DNA from: Bacteroidales bacterium
GTDB lineage: Bacteria > Bacteroidota > Bacteroidia > Bacteroidales > FEN-979
Direction of reading: 5' to 3'
DNA length: 64,000 bases
NCBI GenBank assembly: GCA_023231005.1
Contig: JALNWG010000017.1
Location: 4,644-68,643 of the forward strand
Shown here in pieces: positions 60,428-64,000 of the stretch. Each line of letters starts with the position of its first letter. The stretch's first letter is position 1. A model generated the notes under the pieces. The model ran no database searches and had not been told where the DNA came from. It saw only the letters and a program-made list of their open reading frames with translations. Position numbers and translations under genes: made by a program.

Positions 60428-61782
60428 AAAGCATCAATCCAACAAACGGTGAAATTATCAGGGAGTACCAGGAACATACGTATACAGATGTTCGTCTGAT
60501 TATAGAAAATGCTTACCAAGCCTGGTCTGACTGGAAAGAAAGATCATTTGAGTCACGGTCGGCCTTGATAAAAAAAACAGCGCAGGCATTACGCGATGGA
60601 AAAGAACAGTATGCCAGGCTGATGACCCTCGAGATGGGCAAACTTCTAAGGGAATCGATGGCTGAGATTGAAAAATGTGCCATAGTCTGCGATTTTTACG
60701 CTGATCATGCAGCAGAAATATTACAAGATGAAGAGATAAAATCGGATGCGAGCCGGAGTTTTATCACCTATCAACCGCTTGGGGTGATCCTTGCCGTAAT
60801 GCCCTGGAATTTCCCATTCTGGCAAGTTTTTCGTTTTGCTGCACCCGCTCTGATGGCCGGAAATTCGGTATTGCTGAAACATGCTTCAAATGTACCCGGT
60901 TGTGCTCTTGCCATCGAAAACATTTTTACTGTTGCAGGGTTTCCCAACGGGATCTTTAAAACTTTGATGATTCCATCAGCAGGAGTTGATCAGGTTATTG
61001 CGCATCCCAGGGTAAGAGCGGTTTCATTGACAGGCAGTGAGTCTGCTGGTAGTCATGTAGCTTCATTAGCTGGCAAATACATCAAAAAATCGCTTCTTGA
61101 ACTAGGAGGTTCTGATCCATTTATCATTCTTGAAGATGCAGATATGGAAGCCACTATTAAGTCTGCAGTCAATGCCAGAATGATCAATCAGGGACAGAGT
61201 TGTATTGCTTCCAAACGGTTTATTGTTGTTAAATCGAGAGTTCAAGAGTTTGAATCTGGTTTAGAAACGGCTTTCGACAAATTAATTATCGGAAATCCTT
61301 TAGAAGAGAAAACTCAGGTTGGTCCTTTGGCAAGGGCTGATTTAGTCGATGAAATAGAACGACAAGTTCTAAGTTCAGTTGAATCGGGAGCCCGGTTGGT
61401 ATCAGGTGGGAAGCGCCCCTCAAGGGCTGGTTGTTATTATAAACCTACTATTTTATCGGATGTAAAATACGGGATGGCCGTTTATCACGAAGAAACCTTT
61501 GGACCTGTTGCTGTAATTATCCCTGTTGATAATGAAGCAGAAGCGATACGAGTTGCGAATGACAGTGAATTCGGGCTTGGCGGCTGCGTGTGGACAACCG
61601 ATCTCAGACGCGGAGAAGCCGTAGCCAGAAAAATTATTTCCGGTGCCATGTTTGTCAATGGAATGACTAAATCTGATCCCCGACTTCCATTCGGAGGAGT
61701 TGGAAAATCAGGTTATGGTCGTGAACTGGGTTCAAATGGGATAAAAGAGTTTATGAATATCAAAACGATCTGGATTGGATAA
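60424..61782 (+). CDS. Aldehyde dehydrogenase, succinate-semialdehyde dehydrogenase-like
   Basis: 452-residue NAD(P)-dependent enzyme. General base Glu226 in LLELGGSDPF and nucleophile Cys260 in NQGQSCIASKR; the cofactor/oxyanion region is VMPWNFPFWQV, and ETFGPVAVI is the C-terminal motif. The ELGGSDPFI form and the short length fit the SSADH (Sad/GabD) branch, which oxidises succinate semialdehyde, but other aldehydes are possible. Four-base overlap with uvrA. The 3' end overlaps the convergent glycosyltransferase gene by 23 bases. Confidence 0.9.
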   Translation: MKSINPTNGEIIREYQEHTYTDVRLIIENAYQAWSDWKERSFESRSALIKKTAQALRDGKEQYARLMTLEMGKLLRESMAEIEKCAIVCDFYADHAAEILQDEEIKSDASRSFITYQPLGVILAVMPWNFPFWQVFRFAAPALMAGNSVLLKHASNVPGCALAIENIFTVAGFPNGIFKTLMIPSAGVDQVIAHPRVRAVSLTGSESAGSHVASLAGKYIKKSLLELGGSDPFIILEDADMEATIKSAVNARMINQGQSCIASKRFIVVKSRVQEFESGLETAFDKLIIGNPLEEKTQVGPLARADLVDEIERQVLSSVESGARLVSGGKRPSRAGCYYKPTILSDVKYGMAVYHEETFGPVAVIIPVDNEAEAIRVANDSEFGLGGCVWTTDLRRGEAVARKIISGAMFVNGMTKSDPRLPFGGVGKSGYGRELGSNGIKEFMNIKTIWIG

Positions 61783-62923
61783 TCTCATCATAGAGTTTCT
61801 CTAATTCAGCCTCCTTGACATGAACATCCAATGTTGATTGAGTAAGTATTTTCCCGTTATTTCCAATTTTTTTTCTGAGATTGACATCTTCTGCCAGTTG
61901 AATTATTGCATCGGAAAGCGCTTCCACATCGTTTTCCGGGATTAATAATCCAGTTTCATTATGGGTGATTACGACGGGTATGCCGGCATGACGGGTGGCA
62001 ATTACTGGTAACCCGGAAGCCATTGCTTCCATTATTGCACCTGGGATTCCTTCTTTGTTCCCATTTGGTGGAGTTATACTTGGATGGACAAAGATATCGG
62101 CTTCGCGTAAGAGATTAAGATGTTCCTGTGACTGATATCTAACCGGTCCCGACAGGATTATATTTTTAGAGCCAATTTTGAGAATATGATTGCGGATTTC
62201 GTTTCTAAGTGGCCCCTCTCCTACTATTTCTAAAACCATTTGCTGAGAAGATTTTCTGGATGCCAGATCGAATGCATCAATCAGAAAATGATGTCCTTTT
62301 TTTTGGTCAAACAAGCTGATGATAAGCAACCGGATTGGATTTTTCTGAGTGTATTCTCGTTTCATAACAAATCGACCAGTGTCACTTCCATGATAATGAA
62401 TCCTGATTTTTCCTGGCGGGCAACCCAGTTTCAGCAAATCGTTTTCCATGTCGGACGACATGGCCGTGATCATCTTCACCCCAGGGTTATCAAATACGCA
62501 GCTTTTTAACATTTTTGCTCCAAATCCACCAAATTTTTTCGGAAAGGCTGTGCAATCATGACCATAAAAGGAGACCAAAGCAGGAATTCCGGATGTACGG
62601 ATTAATTTGGAAAACAGAATCGCTTCAACGCCATAATGGACGTGTAATATATTGGGATTATAATTTTTCAAAAATTTGCAGAGCCTTATATTATCGCCAG
62701 GTAACAGAATCAAAAACCGTTCGCAGAATAATTTTCCAATACCTCTTGTGTTTAATTGTTGTGTTGAAAATTCATCAGAAATTTCTGTAAATAATTCACT
62801 TTCTCGTTTCTCAGTATAAACGACAGAAGGCATATATCGTTGGTGATACATGATTTGATTTCTGACGAATGAAGTGGCCGGAGGTAAGAAGGCTCGGATC
62901 AGATGAGTAACTTTGAGTTGCAT
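61760..62923 (-). CDS. Glycosyltransferase family 4
   Basis: 387-residue GT-B enzyme. N-terminal half includes ILHVHYGVEAILFSKLI and FYGHDCTAFPKKF; the nucleotide-sugar half includes PIRLLIISLFDQKKGHHFLI, ADIFVHPSITPP and GIPGAIMEAMASGLPVIAT with the E-x7-E motif, then GLLIPENDVEALSDAI. Transfers a sugar to a lipid or glycan; substrates unknown. It is a lone gene with a divergent tRNA-Met. Confidence 0.9.
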   Translation of the reverse strand: MQLKVTHLIRAFLPPATSFVRNQIMYHQRYMPSVVYTEKRESELFTEISDEFSTQQLNTRGIGKLFCERFLILLPGDNIRLCKFLKNYNPNILHVHYGVEAILFSKLIRTSGIPALVSFYGHDCTAFPKKFGGFGAKMLKSCVFDNPGVKMITAMSSDMENDLLKLGCPPGKIRIHYHGSDTGRFVMKREYTQKNPIRLLIISLFDQKKGHHFLIDAFDLASRKSSQQMVLEIVGEGPLRNEIRNHILKIGSKNIILSGPVRYQSQEHLNLLREADIFVHPSITPPNGNKEGIPGAIMEAMASGLPVIATRHAGIPVVITHNETGLLIPENDVEALSDAIIQLAEDVNLRKKIGNNGKILTQSTLDVHVKEAELEKLYDEIIQSRSF

Positions 62924-62940
62924 GGATTCTGATGAATACC

Positions 62941-62974
62941 GTGCAAAGATTAAAAAAATATTTTATCTTTGCAC
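62941..62974. promoter_or_regulatory. Palindromic divergent promoter region between GT4 and tRNA-Met genes
   Basis: GTGCAAAGAT (62941-62950) and ATCTTTGCAC (62965-62974) are perfect 10-bp inverted repeats around a 14-base AT spacer. The right copy contains TATCTTTG (62964-62971), a good -7 element for the tRNA; the left copy gives a similar element for the leftward gene. Confidence 0.5.
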
Positions 62975-63008
62975 CCTTCTTTTCATAAAGAGATTATTGA
63001 AATAAACC

Positions 63009-63082
63009 GGCGGGGTAGCTCAGTTGGTTAGAGCGTCGGATTCATAACCCGGAGGTCTCGAGTTCAAATCTCGATCCCGCTA
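63009..63082 (+). tRNA. tRNA-Met (anticodon CAU)
   Basis: Acceptor GGCGGGG (63009-63015) with TCCCGCT (63075-63081; G-U at both ends), discriminator A 63082. D arm GCTC-AGTTGGTTA-GAGC, anticodon loop TTCATAA, T arm TCGAG-TTCAAAT-CTCGA. The absence of the three G-C pairs of initiators in the anticodon stem marks it as elongator. CCA not encoded. Confidence 0.95.
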
Positions 63083-63103
63083 CAAGAATCAAATGCAAAG
63101 TGC

Positions 63104-63149
63104 AAGGTGCAAAGTGTAAGTGAATTTGCACTTTGCACTTTTCGTTTTA
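63104..63149 (+). terminator. Terminator-like hairpin after tRNA-Met, built from TGCAAAG repeats
   Basis: GTGCAAAGTG (63107-63116) and CACTTTGCAC (63129-63138) pair perfectly over ten bases, followed by TTTTCGTTTT. The left arm belongs to a short tandem array of TGCAAAG-type heptamers (63094-63114), so several alternative registers are possible. Confidence 0.6.
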
Positions 63150-63529
63150 GACATTGCACTTAACACCTTGAATTTCTGCAACTCCTCTCCGTCTCGGGTG
63201 GTTTTTTTTCTCTTCATCTCCCTGCCTAAAGAAAAACCTTGATTTTCTATCCTCAAAACATCACCATCTGATTAATTGTCTGAAGGGACATCTTTATGAA
63301 GTCTTTATATTCTATCAAATAATCAGGATAAAATCTTTATTAATTCCAATGCACTTTTGTATCGTTCTAAATCGAAGTATTATGAACGCCATACTTTTAA
63401 TTGTCCCACCCGGTACTTTGGGCTTGAATTCTGGCCCAGGATACATTTTCAGTACAATTTGTACCATTTTTATCCTTGATATCTTTTGATCCTCTCAAAA
63501 AATCTGGTAAATATTAAATCCAAAGGGCA
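63150..63529. other. Intergenic stretch without recognised features
   Basis: About 380 bases, AT-rich, stops in all frames. I see a T-run at about 63203-63210 and no convincing ORF, RNA or repeat. It probably holds the promoter for the small ORF and porin-like gene to its right, but no clear TTTG-N19-TAnnTTTG is visible. Confidence 0.5.
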
Positions 63530-63688
63530 ATGGATGTGTACTTATTGATATTGGAGTTTTTCTTATGCTTGTTCATTCTTTTTGGATTCGGGATGTGGAT
63601 TGGAAATATTTTCAATTTGGATAAATTTTATGAAAATCAACAAAACAAAAAAAAACCGGGCAACATTATTAAATCTGCTATTAAATGA
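63530..63688 (+). CDS. Possible small membrane protein
   Basis: 52 codons from ATG 63530, preceded by AAAGGG at a usable distance. Residues 4-28 form one strongly hydrophobic helix (YLLILEFFLCLFILFGFGMW), followed by a polar, Lys-rich tail ending SAIK. That shape is typical of small single-pass membrane proteins. I do not recognise a family. It precedes the porin-like gene by 107 bases on the same strand. It could be chance; codon evidence is limited at this size. Confidence 0.45.
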   Translation: MDVYLLILEFFLCLFILFGFGMWIGNIFNLDKFYENQQNKKKPGNIIKSAIK

Positions 63689-63746
63689 ACCATTTATTAC
63701 TTCGACTGTTATAATAACGAGCATGGATTCAATGATTGAACATAAC

Positions 63747-63765
63747 CACCACCAAGGAGGTGGTG
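63747..63765 (+). promoter_or_regulatory. Hairpin enclosing AAGGAGG upstream of the porin-like gene
   Basis: CACCACC (63747-63753) pairs with GGTGGTG (63759-63765) over seven G-C-rich bases, loop AAGGA. The loop and right arm contain AAGGAGG, a Shine-Dalgarno-like sequence, but the nearest ATG of the porin-like gene is ~36 bases away. Confidence 0.4.
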
Positions 63766-63795
63766 AATTTCCATATAATACTAAATTCCTTACAA

Positions 63796-64000
63796 ATGAG
63801 AAAATTTTTCCTGATGATGGCTTTGCTATTCATTTATGCTGATAATAGTTTTTGCCAGGATTCAAATAAAGTAACAACTGATTTCCAGATTGGAGCCGAC
63901 CTTATGAGCCGGTACATTTGGAGAGGTCTTAATCTGGGAGGAGCTGGTCCAAGCATTCAGCCTTCCCTGAAACTGAACGTAGGAAATTCCAACCACCTCT
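63796..64000 (+). CDS. Porin-like outer-membrane protein, N-terminal part (cut by window end)
   Basis: 68 codons are visible from ATG 63796 and the frame stays open to the end. Residues 1-22 are a signal peptide (MRKFFLMMALLFIYADNSFCQ). The mature part starts DSNKVTTDFQIGADLMSRYI and goes on with WRGLNLGGAGPSIQPSLKL, the pattern of TorF/porin-like barrels of Bacteroidetes. Transport substrate unknown. Confidence 0.75.
   Translation, partial: MRKFFLMMALLFIYADNSFCQDSNKVTTDFQIGADLMSRYIWRGLNLGGAGPSIQPSLKLNVGNSNHL

Noticed and set aside
63582..63842. 86-codon open frame before the porin-like gene.
   Set aside because: Overlaps the signal-peptide-bearing start of the porin-like gene in another frame and the small hydrophobic ORF; its translation shows no coherent pattern.
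1..64000. CRISPR arrays, transposons, prophage or integrated elements.
   Set aside because: No regular spacer repeats, transposase, integrase or att-like duplications seen; both tRNA genes have intact, ordinary flanks.

Overview
The window reads as one chromosome segment of an AT-rich, anaerobic or fermentative member of the Bacteroidetes (Bacteroidota). Lineage evidence in the sequence: a type IX secretion protein (PorQ), a long NusB, the families DUF3276, DUF4294, DUF5683 and DUF5723, a trigger factor with no convincing FKBP domain, and promoters of the Bacteroidetes form TTTG - about 19 bp - TAnnTTTG. I see no phage, insertion sequence, CRISPR array or rRNA. Almost all genes are intact; only the first (ABC permease) and last (porin-like) are cut by the window edges.

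Layout. 1-26 kb is housekeeping: ABC permease end, DUF5723 protein, tRNA-Leu, tig-clpP-clpX, DUF4294 protein, a glycosyltransferase fusion, a DEDDh exonuclease, an FAH-family hydrolase, a leftward group nusB-porQ-ispH-recF-DUF721, then rightward DUF3276, parA-parB-DUF5683-dapB-lepB, a secreted protein, ftsK-lolA, a split transketolase, and truA on the opposite strand. 53.6-64 kb is housekeeping again: ribF-like, MBL hydrolase, trmD, rplS, an ECF sigma factor, uvrA, an aldehyde dehydrogenase, a GT4 glycosyltransferase, tRNA-Met, a small membrane ORF and the start of a porin-like gene.

The centre (26.1-53.6 kb) is the striking part: a dense [FeFe]-hydrogenase and H2-sensing region. It holds three complete NuoE-NuoF-HydA modules (26234-29718, 37762-41850, 45200-49345) that differ in architecture. 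The first has a short NuoF core. The second has the full HydABC layout associated with electron bifurcation. The third has a divergent HydA. Interleaved are three sensor-type H-cluster proteins (HydS-like; 34214-35608, 43125-45011, 49342-51324), each with a different non-cysteine residue at the proton-relay position and a different output: none within the protein but set in a DRTGG/anti-sigma-like ATPase/PHP operon; a PAS domain co-transcribed with a SpoIIE-type phosphatase; and a directly fused histidine kinase followed by a single-domain response regulator, a receiver-kinase hybrid and the NADH/NAD+ sensor Rex. Rex-type palindromes lie before the first and second hydrogenase operons, with weaker versions before the third.

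The simplest reading is that the cell re-oxidises NADH (and ferredoxin) by making H2, or consumes H2, with three enzymes of different thermodynamic or kinetic character. Rex would report redox state, and the HydS proteins would report H2 through phosphorylation or partner-switching cascades. The maturases HydE, HydF and HydG are not in the window and must lie elsewhere.
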